From the NCBI RefSeq assembly GCF_963576545.1, contig NC_083644.1:27407393-27471392 (forward strand): DNA of 64,000 bases, read 5' to 3'. Positions 12,123-25,148 of the stretch are shown here, piece after piece. Position numbers and translations under genes: made by a program. A model generated the notes under the pieces. It was not told the DNA's origin and searched no databases. It was given only the letters and a program-made list of their open reading frames with translations. Every line of letters starts with the position of its first letter. The first letter of the stretch is position 1. This DNA comes from Limanda limanda. Its lineage: Eukaryota > Chordata > Actinopteri > Pleuronectiformes > Pleuronectidae.

Positions 12123-12774
12123 AAAAATGGTTAGTCATTCAATTTGATGTTGCAAACTAATTTGAGAAGAATGTTTTTTTACAAAGGCGCTTAACCCGCC
12201 TGTTCAAAATAAATAAAAAAATATAAAGAAATAAAGAAATATTTCAGATAACATTCAGCTGTACTGTGTTTTATTTATTATCTGTTTAGCATTTTATAAT
12301 AATAAAATTACAGCAACATGTTTATTCAACAAGAATATTTGTGTTTGGTGCATCTAGGAATATATGCCATTGAAGGGATAATTGTACGTTTATTCAACAA
12401 GAATACCTACGTTTAAAGGAGGTACAAATGCATGACATTGAGGGGCATAATTGTTTATTAATTCAACCAGAAAATCTGCGTTTGGTGAAGGTAGAAATAC
12501 ATGGCATTCAAGCAAGAATTTCTTTATTAGTCTCACATGATTATCCTAATTAGGTGAACAAGAAGATCCAAGTTGGCAGAACTCTTTGCAGAACTTGAAA
12601 ACCTTAGTTAAGTCAACAACAGCAGGCAAAAGTTGAGAAAACTCAAAAATCTCTTGCATCATGTTGCCTTGATATTTTACGTTTTCTCAACTTTTTCTTT
12701 TTTACAGTGTACTAGTCTAGCTTTCAGTACTTAGGTTGTCCATTAGATGTCCCTCCTATAGGTCTATAGCAGGG

Positions 12775-13545
12775 GTCGGCAACCTTTACTATCAAAAGAG
12801 CCATTTTGCCCCCTCTTCCCCCAAATAAAATTTGTCTGGAGCCGCAAAACATATTTGATAACAAAGCTGATAAAATTTTATATAAAGTTATACTATACTA
12901 ATCTGTAGATTATTGCATTTATGAAATTATAGAACAACAATAAAGAAAACTGTTGACATTTTATTTATTTTTACCTGTTACAACAAAGGGAAACACCAAA
13001 TGCTTATGAAGAGGAGAAGAAAATACACAGGCAAGTGTAGGCCTACTTTGAAATAAATTAAACGCAGAACTATGTAGGGTTATTTGAGTCATCCCCATAT
13101 TTGTGGGAAATGTATGAAATAAGAAGTACCCTATTTTGAAATAAATAAAAACATATAGCTGCAGCCTATATATTTTAGTTGGCGTTGGCGAAATGTGAAA
13201 ACAAAAAGTGAAAGCAGATCAGACCGGAGGAGGAAACTGAAGCTCGGTAGAAACACCTGCATCCTCTGCTCTGATCAAGAAGCTGCGGCGCTGATCTCAG
13301 AGCAGCTGAGACCAGAGGAACTCTGTGTTTTCACTGTTTCCATAGTTAAGAAGCAATCACTGAGCAGCTGCTTCATGAACGAGCTCTGATCTCACTGTCT
13401 CTCTGAGCGAGTGCGCGGGGGCGGAGCCTCGGGACCGGTGCGCTGTCTGGCAGCACCACAGACACACGCACACACACACAGACACACACACTCGCCGCTC
13501 CGGGTACTTCATGACGGCCTGATACGATTATGTTTTTAAAAATTG
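12775..13545 (+). mobile_element. Left part of a CAGGGGTCGGCAACC-type hAT element
   Basis: Begins CAGGGGTCGGCAACC and continues 'tttactatcaaaagagccat', closely matching the element at 54848. The interior at 13017-13250 is also shared with 31075-31600 and 44398-44920, and a 'ggcctgatacgat' stretch near 13515 recurs near 55296. The right terminus of this family is missing; the sequence passes instead into the right arm of the outer hAT. Confidence 0.6.
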
Positions 13546-13740
13546 TTGTGACTTAGTCAACCGCCAACATTTTCGTTTCGTCTCGTCTCGTTAACTAAAA
13601 TTAAAATAGATTTCGTCATAGTTTTTATTTGCAAAGATCCATTTCGTTACGTCTTCGTCTCGTCTTAGTCATGGGAAAAGGGGCGTTAACGAATATTTTT
13701 CGTTATCGTTATCCTCAACGAAATTAACACTGTTGGCCAC

Positions 13741-16357
13741 TTGGAGGATTGACCATCACCATTGATTGGCTGTTTGGTTTAATCAGTGATGCATAATCTC
13801 TTTTCCATACTCCAGAACAGCCAGTCCAGTTGGTATTAGGTACAGCAAAACGTACATATTTAGTCAAAGCACACCTCCCTGTGTAGTTACATTTCATATT
13901 CATAACAGTATTTTTTCCTACTGGTCAAAATAAACAATAAAAGATGTAAAAATGTATTGCAAGATATCTACAACTTTGATTGTACCACTCAAAACTCTTT
14001 AATATATATAAATACATTTAGGGTTATAGCGTTGCGCCATGCAATGCATTACGCCTAGTGGTGACATTTTTTCAGATATTATTAGACAAACTGTCACTTA
14101 ATTTAATTTCACATATCCAAAATGACATTTCCTACATATCAGCAATAGAATTGTGATGGTAGATATTCCGCTTTGAACTATGATCAAGCTGTTGCGTTTC
14201 ATTGTTTTAATATTGAATATCTTGGTGGATTGTGGACGTGGGCCAGACTCCAAACTTCAAACTTCATATGATTTGTTCCCCTTTGTTTCCCGTCTTTTTG
14301 GTAGTTGTTGTGACAATGATCAGTCCGATTTGATTGTGTCATAAGTTTGATTTTAGCAAGTTATTTGACGTCATAACAATGAGGTGAGATGTCATGATTT
14401 AGTATCTCCACTCCATGATTACTGCACAGTGTCTGGCTACATCTGACTTTATGCCTTTTACATTTTTGCTCCTCAGAAGGATAAGCAGAATAGATAATGG
14501 AAGGATTGTGACTGGTAAAATTGTCGTCGCAGTTTCCAGAGTTGTTATTATGTCTGGTAAAATTGGATTCTGTCCTCTCTGCAGTCGAGTGTTGAGGAGT
14601 TGTGATGCTCTGGGATGGTTGAGCTCAAATGCCGCTGTGCAGAAATGCTCTTTCTTTTTATGGGAGTTCTGACACCTTAGTTTAGCATTTAAGTGCTGCA
14701 CAAATGGAACTGGACCTGCATAAGGTACTTGAAGACGTTACACTCACCTCACCACTAACCTCTCATTAGAAAGGCCTAATCAGTTCTGACTGGGGGACAT
14801 TCCCAGATATTCAACCCCTTGTACAATCGTTTTCTATGTGAGGGTTACACATGAGTCGTTGAAACACCCGACCATCATGTGAGTTGTTAGGGTCACATGA
14901 GTGATGATGTCAATCGGTGTTGACCTGCCTGGGGAAGAATTTCAAGTGTACATTGTAATTGGCTGATAAGTGGTATCAGCAAGCTCACCTCTGTTTATTG
15001 ATGGTGACGTTAATCACTCAGTAAAGGCTCACACGATGGCCCAGGTCAGTCAACGACTTGGATGTTGTTAAGGGTTATCATTCAGTGATATGATGAATAT
15101 GTGGTATTCCCCGTTCCTCAACAAAAGAAGAAATTTCTCTATTAAAAGAAAGAGAAGGCGTTTTCTTCCACCTCAAACAGGTGCTGAAGATCTATCGCGG
15201 CATATTTTAGGATGCATGATAGATTCATGTCCAGCTAGGAAGCTGCATCTGAGGAGACAGAAAACAACATCACATGACCCAGAGCAGGTTTGGAAAATAA
15301 ATGATTACCCTTAAGTACTATGGTGTACATTGATGGCTGATTACCTCCTTCCACAAGACACTGAAAAAGTTTGATCTGATCTTGGCAAGTAACAGGCACA
15401 AAGTAACACAAATTAATTTCAATTAAGCACTACTACTGACATTTTACGGCCAGTAGCCTTATTACTGTTTGTATCCTCTGAAATTCAGTTTGAATGTCCA
15501 GCCACATCGATTTACAGACTTTTACATGTGATCCCTTTTAAGTAAATGTCTCTGTCCAGGCCCTGTCACAGGATCCCCTGATGTGAAAGTGCACTTCCAT
15601 TTTTTCATAGTGTTTAAAGCCCTTGTTTCTTCCTGCACTTGGGCACCAATGCAGAAATCCTTGAACTTACTATTGTTTACTGGGAAAAGATAGGTAAGAG
15701 AAAGGATGTTTCTTATGCTTAATAACCCAAAAGAGATTTTAGCTTTCTCGATTAGATGACCCTAAACTGGCAAATCTGTTGTGAACCGGACATTTTTCTT
15801 ACTCTAAAATGCTACTTTAAAGTTGGTTGAGGAAGAATATCATGGAAACTAAGTACTGATATTTTCTCTTACATAATCAACATATAACTGCTATGACCAA
15901 CTAGTCACTAATGTTTCAGCAACAACTGTTGCTGAAATAAGATTCAAATGACACAAGAAGACGTGGTTATAATCGTAGCTCCAAAGAGAGCAGGTGTTTC
16001 CCTTTGTCGTCCTCCCCTCCTTTATCTCTTTGTGTTTCCTCTCTTGTATCCCTCACTCCTCCACACTGCACCGCTCTGATGGGATTGTGCCTGACATGCC
16101 GGAATACAGAGTCTTTCTGGGTGAAAGCAAAGCACTTGTATCATTCACAGGTTGTTTCTCCACCCATAATGCACTGTGATCTGCTTAGGCCACGACATAA
16201 TGGATGCGAGACAAGTAATTACTCACAGTGCAATGGATATCCTCAAAAACACTTGAGAAGCAGCTCGAAGTGGAAAAAGTGCTGGAAAGAGTGACTGTGA
16301 GACAGGAAGAAATTCTGTGTTCCGAGTAATGATACAGGACGTTACTTTGATGCTGGT
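13741..16357. other. No gene recognised
   Basis: AT-rich sequence. The frames at 14399-14701 (-), 14415-14672 (+) and 15090-15314 (+) show no domain and overlap each other on opposite strands. Confidence 0.45.
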
Positions 16358-16400
<43 letters not shown>

Positions 16401-16432
16401 GTCTGTGTATGTCTGTGTGTGTGAGTGTGAGG
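16358..16432. repeat. (GT)n microsatellite
   Basis: Long GT run with GC/CT interruptions. The minus-strand His/Thr frame at 16342-16593 is an artefact of it. Confidence 0.9.
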
Positions 16433-18754
16433 GTATGTCCTATGAATATTGAAAGTATTGATTGAAGAATATGTCCATTTACAAGTGTTGTTACTTTGTA
16501 ATAGGACAAAAAAACGTAAACAGATGAAAATTTATCCCAGCACTCTTCAACATGTTCACTGCTCTGGGTAATGGTGATTACATCCCCTCTCATACTCCTG
16601 CTTCCAAAACCTAGCTAAGTTCATATTTTGTGAATGTGGGCAGTTCCTGAGTCCTGCGCCAGGTCGGATGCAGCAGTACTGTCAGATATTCAGGTGAATT
16701 CACATGTACTGTCACAGGTAACAAAATGCAGGTGGGGAGTAGCTTAGAACTGAAGCATGTCTTTTCATTCTGGAGAAATCAGGAATTATTATTGTACGGT
16801 ATTTGTAACATCTAAATAATGTTGTATGAAGCCACCACCTTTCAGTCCTTCACATCCGCTTACATGACTGTCACTAACAACAGCGAACTAGCCAGCACTA
16901 CAAAATGGATCACATAGACTGAAATAGCTTTGCTGCTTGCAAAAAGTGCCTGAAAGTGTGAGCCACAAGCTAAAAGCACTAGCACGCTGAGGAAACAAAT
17001 CGACAGCTGCAGGAGCACAGGTGCGGCGACATTGGGCAGATACTTTTTCAAGAACACAAATCAAGCAACACAATGAGAGGACAAGGAGGCCATAACCCAG
17101 TTTATGTGAGTGACTGTGTATGTAGCATGTGTTACTTCTCTGTGAATAGCAGGTCCCGGGACACACATTGTCCGGATTTGACTTGGAGATAATTGCAGGT
17201 CCGGTGCAGGCTTTGTTGGTGTGGGGAGGTGCAGGTTTAAAAAAAATGGACCAATGAAGGCCTCAGGGCAGAGCCACAAGATGACCAATTAAATTTTCAT
17301 GTGGGCTGATGCCATCTCAGGCCCCTGTCTATACATATAGGCTGGCTGGTGTACATATGAATTAATAAATTCTGTCACTTTACATTTCTACATTGATCTG
17401 GTCCATTTGAGTAGTGTGGCAGTGTGGTTTATATACAAAAAATACACATGGTAGCTGGACAACATTCAGCACAATGCAGCAAAATAGATATATAATATAT
17501 AATATATAACAGGCTATTTTTCAGGGAGCATGTGATGATCGTTCCTCAGGCTTTTGCAGAGGATTACATTGAACTCATTTGTAATTTGAGGAATGAAACA
17601 CAACCCCAAACAGTGCTCAGATAGGGAAGTTAATGCATGTCTACACTTACCACTGAAAAATATACAGAGCTGTCCATATGTTTTGGCTCTATGCTGCAGA
17701 AATGGAGATTAAATTGGATTAAAGTGCTGACCCCCAAACACCCTGAAAGTAGAAAGCTTTCAGAGTCCATATCAGATGAACAGCGTAGGACTTAGATTAT
17801 CTGATTGGAAGGTAAACAGCCACAAATTGCAGCCAAAAGAAATTACCCCACATCCATCGCCTTTTCTCAAATTCAGTGTTCTGGAGTTCATTAAACATGA
17901 TCCACTCCTAAAAAATTATCATAAAGAGCTTTCGTGGGCTGCGGGGCACAAGACTGAGTTATATTACACTATGGCACCACTTAGTGTTAATGCACATTTG
18001 CATTTATAGTTAATGTGTTTCCAAATCTGCATAAGAATCTCCCTGACTTCCGAATACTGTCAATTTGAACATTTCCACAAACCATATTTTGATCTTAAGT
18101 CAAGAGTGAGAAGCTTGACCGAGTTAAGAGGTTACACAGATTACGGTGAGAGGGGATGAAGAGAAGAGACCATTACATACATGTGAGGTGGATCTGAAAG
18201 ATGAAATTGGGAAAAAGGCACAGAGCATGAGAGAAAAATAACATCAATGCAAAGAACATGAAGGTTCTCTGGAGACATGCGCCTGTGGAGTGGATTACAA
18301 AAACAAATGATATACTGTATAGTTAAAACGGTGATAAGGGACAAAAGGTCTATTGCCTAAAAACTATTGCCGCTTTAATCAGCTTGAGATAAACTGGTAA
18401 ACAGCTTCTTTTGAAATAATTATTTAATACAAGAATATCACATATACATTTTTTGTCAGGCTAATGGTCATGTTTTTATTTGTATTCAAAGACAAACATA
18501 AAGGAAATGCAATCGTGTCCCAATGGCATGGTCACAACAAGGACTTATTTTACAAGCTCAGAGCAAAACTAGTCATCACACCTAGATGACAAAATCTGTA
18601 TGACTGTTCCAAAGATTGCTCTAAATTGTTCACTGATTTTCTGCCTGTGTTGAAGTCAAGTACAAAGAATATTATTATTTATTTAATCTGGTTTAATTTG
18701 CTAATAACAGTGTTCTGGATTTGTTTTGCAAGGATAGTCATGGATTAACAACTC

Positions 18755-18791
<37 letters not shown>

Positions 18792-19439
18792 CAACTGGGG
18801 CTTGACACACTGGATGTAAAAAAGGTTAGTCACCATTATTTGGAGGAAAAAACAAAAAAAAGGTATCCGGTCAAACTTTAGTCAACCTGACCAGCGATGA
18901 TGTAACAGTTGTTGAGATGACAGACCTGTCAGGACTCAGAAAAGCACAGGGTTAATGTGCAGGACACAGTGTGCAATCACAGATATAGAGCGCAATAAGA
19001 TTCATTTAAAACAAGAACAGTATGTATAAATAATGTGAACAGCTCTTATAATGGAGACCGCTTAAATAAGAGTAGTAACCTTCCTAAGCAAAATGGACTA
19101 TTTAAACGCTCACACGTTCCATCCTATCAAAAGACAGAAGATCCATTATCCAAACAAGACCATTACCTCACCTGTGCGTGACAGCTCCCTGGCTAAACTG
19201 CTGCTTTTGCAGGCATGTGTGTGTCCACACTGCCTGCTACGCCCAGCAGTTTAACATTAAGTTTGTATTTGATATTGGCCATCAGTTTTGATAATCATAT
19301 ATCATAAATGAGAGTTTATCTAACGCTTTATTAATTTTCACATAATATAATTACAACCTCCGTTGGGTTTCTGCTGTGGGTATATAGTTCACATGTGGTC
19401 CAACTTTTCTTTGTATTAACATGCAACTGCTAAAATGGT
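16433..19439. other. No gene recognised; (CAA)n at 18752-18793
   Basis: No coding signal stands out. A CAA trinucleotide array of about 13 units lies at 18752-18793. There is an AT-rich patch near 17490-17515. Confidence 0.45.
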
Positions 19440-19710
19440 CAGAAATATTAGTATTTTGAGTTGTGGATCATTATGCCCCCAGTTGAACATAGCTGCCACA
19501 TCTTTAACTAGTCTGCTCCCTACAGAACAGTGGTCTGATGGTGTGTGTGAGGGAGGCCTGGGAAGCAGTGGATTTCCGGGACTGATACAATTTCAGTGCC
19601 TGCAGCTAATACTGTTGCTTTGCACAGCTGACTGTGAAAGAGGATTTTCTGTCTGGAGCACTTGTCTCACCACTTAATGCTCAGAGTGCTGAAAGCAGAG
19701 GATGTGTCTT
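19440..19710 (+). pseudogene. Possible hAT transposase C-terminal relic
   Basis: In one + frame the sequence reads CTADCERGFSVW followed by a short Thr/Leu stretch, resembling the (S)ADCERGFS motif of the hAT dimerisation region at the C-terminus of hAT transposases. It is followed in another frame by a diverged 'LNAQ' type continuation. The frame ends at 19677 and no other transposase domain (BED finger, catalytic core) is visible. This is an old fragment if real. The motif is short, so a chance match cannot be excluded. Confidence 0.35.
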
Positions 19711-20334
19711 GTTTATCAGTATAGTGGGGCCACCATTAGAGTTGTTGAATAGGTCAGCAGAGCGGTAGCCTATAGGGAAAGAGGAGAGACTGGCTCTGAG
19801 TCATGTCTGAAAAACAATGAATTCATTTGTAAATATGATAACTCTCTCTGACAGACACTCACAAACATTGTCACTCTCTCTCGACACACACCAATGCAAA
19901 CAAGTTGTCTGTTGGTCAGCTCTATTAAAAAGTTTAAAAAAAATGAAATGACTGTGTAGCTAATAAGTGAACTGCGGGGAGATGGTTTTGATGGTGAACA
20001 AAACAGTTTAACACTCATGTTATCTTGGCACAGGGATTGGTAATGAGGAGGCAAGCATCTACTAATAGAAGAAAAACATGCCTGCTGGTAACAACAAATT
20101 GGTTTGCTCATTTACATGTTGTTTTCTTACCTGGCCTGCTCATGTAAGCCATGGGTTAGTTCACATTCAGGGGTCACCTTCATTCTGAGTTTGTAAAGTG
20201 TGTGATCCCTGCAGCTTCGCCCTGAGGATGGACGTCTGAAGTGCTGTGAGGAGATAGGGGGGATAAGCTCACTGTGACTGTTAGTCACTAAATACCTTTA
20301 GGCTGGATTCCTCTATCCACACATCATGATGTAA

Positions 20335-20905
20335 TTTAGCTTTGGAAAAAACTTAGAACCTTTAATTCTTTTTCACACCTTATTGTGTCATACCTGTAAT
20401 AGAAGATAGAAAGTGCCTTTTTCGCCAATCAGTGTGTATTCAGTAACCATAATGTCAAAGTGAAACAAAAAGTATTTACACCCTCTCCTGGGCTTTCCAA
20501 ACTGTGGTCAAGTACATCCTCTGTGCTCTAGTTATCCTTGAGATGAGACTAGAACTTTATTAGAGTCTCCCTGAGGCAAACTAAATTGATTGGACATGGT
20601 TTGGAAAGGTCCCAAAATTCACACTCCACATCAGCATGGGCCATGAAGTCAAAGGAACTCTCTGTAGACCTTTGTGATAAAACTGTGGCAAGGCACAGAT
20701 CAGGACAAAGGTATTAAACCATGTCTAAAGATTAGAGTGGTCCCAGGAGCATGGTGGCCTCAATAACTGTGAAATGAAAGAAGTTTGGAGCCACAGGGAC
20801 GCTTTGTAGAGTTAGCCGTCCAGCTAAACTGAGTTACCGGCCAAAAAGGGTCAGGGAGGTCACCAAGACACCACTGGTCACTGCACCAGAGCTCTGCACA
20901 TAGGA
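20335..20905 (+). pseudogene. Tc1/mariner transposon relic
   Basis: Sequence in the order expected for a fish Tc1-like element: a 5' non-coding part ('aattgattggacatggtttg'), then a region beginning at about 20644 that corresponds to the N-terminal helix-turn-helix part of the transposase ('atgaagtcaaaggaactctc', 'gtagacctttgtgataa', 'ggcctcaataactgtgaaat', 'gaagtttggagccacaggga', 'ggtcagggaggtcaccaaga'). Several in-frame stops and indels are present and the element stops before the DDE catalytic part. Terminal inverted repeats were not found, so both ends are eroded. A Tc1 transposase would cut and paste the element into TA sites; this copy cannot. Confidence 0.75.
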
Positions 20906-21757
20906 TTATTTTCTCATAATGCAGCATTTGTTCCTCTGCTAAAAAAGGTTTACGTTATTGATTTTAATCACATCATTTTACTTTTTTTTTTGGACATGTT
21001 GGTGCTAGTATAAATGTTTCATGTGCACATTGGCCATATTACGCAATTAAAATAAGTGTGATATGGATATTATTTTAGGAAATACATCTTTCTCAGTACA
21101 TCTTTCCCTTGTACCCCACCTTGCATCTGGAAGGAATTGAATCCAGATGCAATTTATGGAATGGGAATAAACATGGTGTCTGGTATCAATTTCACACACT
21201 TTACATCACGCACCCTGAGACACACCCCTACCGAAGGTTGCTTTTCAACAAATCATAAAAAAATTGACATGACATCATAACCTTAGCTTTGAAAATCTAT
21301 ATAAATTCATAAAACTCCTCATTCTCAATAGAAGTTCAATAGGAAACCCCCGTTAAGCTGTTGAATTATTAAAAAAAAAAAATGATATACTGAATCTATT
21401 ATTGATAACTATTTCTCATTCTGTGTGATGCACTCTGAGCTGAGAGAAGGGTAGGCAGTCAGTGTCAGGGTTAATTTGATAACAAATTAGCATGTAGGTG
21501 ACCAACATGTGAGTGAAGGATGAGGAATTGTCACATCTTTACATTCGTATCTGGTTCTCTGTAGCCATGGATATACCTCTGCCTTTCATATTCAGATAAT
21601 TCAGAAATAAGAAAAAATGCATGTGTGTGTGTGTGTCTGTGTGTGTAACTGCAAGGGACAAATACATTGTCCCATGCACACGCTTGCACTTCAGTCTTCA
21701 CATGCACCCTTCACTCTCTTAACTGTCCTTGCTGCCAACCGCCTCATTCAGCCTGAC
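20906..21757. other. No gene recognised
   Basis: AT-rich spacer with a poly-A run near 21370 and a short GT run near 21625. No exon or repeat family recognised. Confidence 0.45.
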
Positions 21758-22055
21758 TTAAAGGGATAGTTCAGGGGAAAATAAAAATTCACTCATTATC
21801 CACTCTGCCAATGGAGGACTGGGTGAAGTGTTTAAGCCTACAAAACCCTTCTGGAGTCTCAGGGCTTGCGGACATTTGGATGACAACACACAAGCAGTAT
21901 GGAGGCATGTTGTGTTTTGTTTCTGTTGTTTTATTCCGTCTGAAGAGGGGAGCCCACTCAGACATCAGCAACATGTGGATTTGTAGCTGCAGATTCACTG
22001 TAATATCCATGATCAGAGAAAATAATTATAATTCACAGCCTTGTCAGTAACATTA
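21758..22055 (+). repeat. Teleost 'aaagggatagttca' interspersed repeat, copy 1
   Basis: Starts 'aaagggatagttcagggga' and continues 'attcactcattatc', 'aatggaggactgggtgaagt', 'acacaagcagtatggaggca'. The same order occurs at 52985-53190. It has no coding potential; the opposite-strand frames at 21789-22050 are incidental. Confidence 0.65.
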
Positions 22056-22589
22056 TCTGTTAACACTAGTTTTCCTCTCTAACCGTCAATGTTATTTTTT
22101 TTTTCAGAATATGTGAGGGACAGGAGTCACCCTCATTCTAATATATTTTAAACTGGAAAAAGCCTTTTAAATCTTTTAAGATTTAGAGTTAGACGTTTTC
22201 AGAGGCTCGTAACTGACAGGTGTTAAACACCTCATGCTTCTGAACTTGATTGTGTCCAACAAACTGAGAACATGATGTTACACTCTGGAGAGGTCATACA
22301 GTAATGAGGATGGAGTCTCCATGTAGTCTTTATATTCTCTAGACCATATTCAACTATTCAATTCATTTTACAGTGATACTAATTTGAATTATAATATGTT
22401 TATCAGAAGTGATCGAACTGTTAAAGCTAAAAATAGACAATTTAATTATACTTCAGTCCCATAAAGGATCTATTTTGCCTTTTTGCATTCTTCTTGTACT
22501 TTACTGCCATCTTGTGGTGGCAGCAGGTACTGGAAACTAGCTTGACATCGAACCGATGTTTCTCATCTTCGGTCGTACAAGCTGAGGGG

Positions 22590-22700
22590 AGAGTAGCTTG
22601 TTCTGGACCTTTGCACAGTGAGGATTGAACATGGGATCTCTGACACGTAACTCGCTATAGCTAACTACGGACAAGTTTGCATGAGAAGCTGCTCTCGTCT
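22590..22700 (-). mobile_element. Possible tRNA-derived SINE head (minus strand)
   Basis: On the minus strand the sequence reads 'tagttagctatagcgagtta', then 'gagatcccatgttcaatcc', resembling the A-box to B-box part of a tRNA-derived SINE. The body is not recognisable. Weak. Confidence 0.3.
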
Positions 22701-24200
22701 CAGCTTCCACTGTTTTGAGATCAGGTATCCTCCTGGCATCATCATTCACAGTGTGGAAACTGTATTTGTGTGTTAGAAAATCACTTCATCTTTAAAATGA
22801 CCCAATATTGTTTCACAAGGAGTGCAGATCAGTTTTTATGTTGTGGGCATAGTTAGTGAGCAGCTGTGGCAGGGAGTCAGAAGCAGTACAGCTGAAATAC
22901 TGGTAAAATGAATTTGAAGTTAAGTGTATTTACAAGTAAGTAACTGATACAACTCCTCAAGATAGAAGCTTCTTCCCTGTACTCTCACCATTCTCACATT
23001 ACCTGAAGAGAAGAATTCACCCTAGACACCAACAGATGCTGTGAAATAACATATTTGCTATGACTACAGGATGATATGATAAAATAACTTGCTAATAATC
23101 TGGACTTAATTTCACCACCTTGATGTTTCATCTATTCAATATCTCAACAAATCTTTACCTCGTCTGTATGTGGCTTACATTTCAAGAATAGTTTGTTTTA
23201 TAGGCTTCACATTTGGCATGTGTAGTGTTAAGGGGCCAAGAAAGCGCAGTTTTGAATTTGATGTGATTCAGATACATGATGCGTTCAAAATTAACAAACT
23301 TTCAAAGCAACCAGCGCTCTGGCAGCTGGGACTCATCAACTCAAGTGAAAGTAAAGTCACATCAATAAGCATATTAACTACAACAGGCATATTTACGACA
23401 ATTCAATTAAATTATAGTACCTTATTTACCTAATCATAATACAAATTATCTCGAGATAATTTTGAGAAAATATATAGAGAAACCCAATAGTTCCCACAAT
23501 GAGCAGCACTTTGGCGACTGTGGAGAGAGAAAACTCTAAAACCAGAGTCAGTGTGGGCGGCCATCTGCATCGACCGATTTGGGTTAGCAGAAAAAAATGG
23601 GGAAGAGAGGGGAGATGGGTGGAAATGACGGTAGAGAAGTGAAAGAGATAGGGGCGATGGGGAGAACAACTGATTCAGGGTTCTGCTTACTGGATTGAGC
23701 TTCACTGAACTCAACTTTGAATAAAAAAGGTGACCAGCTCTTTGTGCAGCAGCGGTGGCTTCAGGGTATTTCCACAACCCAAACAAATTGCCAATCTCAA
23801 ACAGGTATGTTCAAAGCAGGTACTGCACTCGTACAAAAACATAGAGTTTTTAGTGTTGGTGTTCTGCCAATACATGAAAGAAACCACATTATTCTGATTT
23901 TACTTTACTTTAAAATGTAGTCATAGATCTTTGTCTTTGTTTAAAAATTAAGTCAAGACAGTCGAAAAGTGAGGTATATGAAATTCAGAGTATAGTGTAG
24001 TTTAAAGTGTAAAGTCATAAGAGGGAGTTGATGAGATACGTATGAACACTGTTTTGTTGCCCTCCCACCCCCAGACATTTATGCTCAGCACACCTGATTT
24101 TTTTTCCTGAATTCAGGTCCAAGTATCATTACAAATTCATCACAATGTCACAAATATTATTTTAGAAACATCAGTTACCTTCTCTCACCACAAATTACAG
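22701..24200. other. No gene recognised
   Basis: The frame 23430-23786 (-) has a Ser/Pro/Leu-rich composition without a domain. Nothing else is convincing. Confidence 0.4.
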
Positions 24201-24311
24201 GTGTCTGAAAGGCAACATGGCACAAATTTGCAGTTCCAGATGGTGCCTGCTAATGTTGTGGAAATGGGGAATCTCAAATCAGGCTGCAGTGAACTCTTAG
24301 ATGCAGATATT
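24201..24311 (+). other. Exon-like segment (low confidence)
   Basis: Preceded by a pyrimidine-containing acceptor ending ACAG (24197-24200), open in phase 0 for exactly 37 codons, and followed by a strong GTAAGT donor (24312-24317). The peptide begins VSERQHGTNLQF and ends LLDADI; I recognise no family. No partner exon was identified on either side, so this may be a chance arrangement. Confidence 0.2.
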
Positions 24312-25080
24312 GTAAGTTTACCAGCAAGGACTCCCCAGCGTATTTATTATGCTGGTTTGATCTGTGGCTGCCTCTGGCCTCCCATCATTCTCTCCATCTC
24401 GCTGTACCCTCCACTTTGTGTCATTTTCTATACAACGATCCAGAAAACATCAAATATCAGTCCCACTGTCATGCCACTTTAAACACACAGGACACAATGA
24501 TGAAGCCAATTAAGTCAAAAGAGCGAAGTGATAGAAGTTTAAAACAACGCCCATTGGCATGAGGGCCAGTATCATTTGTGACCAGTATTTTAGTGTTGTT
24601 TGAGTGGATGGGGTGTTAAATGTGTAGAATATGGTTGTGTACTGTACTCATTCCTTCCCTGATGCTCAGCCTCATCTCCCTACTGGACGATTTCACATCC
24701 AGAGCTCCAGCACCGGCTGTTGGTCAGATGGCTGCACAAAACAAGTCTAGCCAATTCCGTTCTCACTGTTTCAAATCAACCATCACGTTTTATAATCCAA
24801 AAACATTGTAACTATAACCTTTAACTGCATTAAGGATTTTAGAGAAAATTCCTGAGCAAACAGTACTCTCCCACAGCTCCTTCTGATGTCCTGTCTAGCT
24901 AATAGCATCAGAGAGACAGCGGTTATGAACATGAAACTGCTGTATTCTGTGTTTTTTGCCATTTCATCACTTCATCCGTTTGTTTTGAAGAGACGATAAT
25001 TGGGACTTTGGGACGATTTGGCTGCAACTAAAAACCTCCTGAACAAAGAACAGTAAAGCAATACAAATTATAATTAGTTG
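24312..25080. other. No gene recognised
   Basis: Mixed sequence with no recognisable feature. Confidence 0.4.
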
Positions 25081-25081
25081 T

Positions 25082-25148
25082 AAGTCTCTTTCTCTCTCTC
25101 TCTCACTCTCTCCGTTTCTCTGTCTCTCCCTTTCTCTCACACAGACAC
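25082..25148. repeat. (TC)n-rich low-complexity tract
   Basis: TCTC runs followed by a short CA run. The Arg/Glu-rich minus-strand frame is an artefact. Confidence 0.8.

Larger units (their letters stand above)
8816..12709. mobile_element. 3.9-kb inverted-terminal-repeat unit carrying a spliced reading frame
   Basis: The left end starts CACTGTAAAAA and the right end is its inverse (TTTTTACAGTG). TA is found just outside each end (8814-8815, 12710-12711). The interior holds the four-exon frame at 9948-11734, a minisatellite after its stop, and stray transposon termini at 9153-9860. A possible first exon begins at ATG 9090 and ends before a GTAAGT donor at 9137, but joining it to the next candidate acceptors gives a stop, so it is not included in the gene. 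No transposase was recognised, so the superfamily is undetermined. Confidence 0.6.
8577..13732. mobile_element. Composite hAT element with perfect 8-bp target duplication
   Basis: The left end reads CAGTGTTAATTTTGGC and the right end, inverted, reads CAGTGTTAATTTCGTT, a 12-bp matching inverted terminus. TTGGCCAC lies immediately outside both ends (8569-8576 and 13733-13740), the 8-bp duplication expected of hAT transposition. The arms carry the reiterated 'ttttagtc'/'cgaaaa' motifs of a common fish hAT repeat. The 5.2-kb length comes from later insertions: a unit with CACTGTAAAAA ends at 8816-12709 and part of a CAGGGGTCGGCAACC-type hAT at 12775. No hAT transposase was seen. The ends and duplication are seen directly; the nesting order is inferred. 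Confidence 0.85.
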
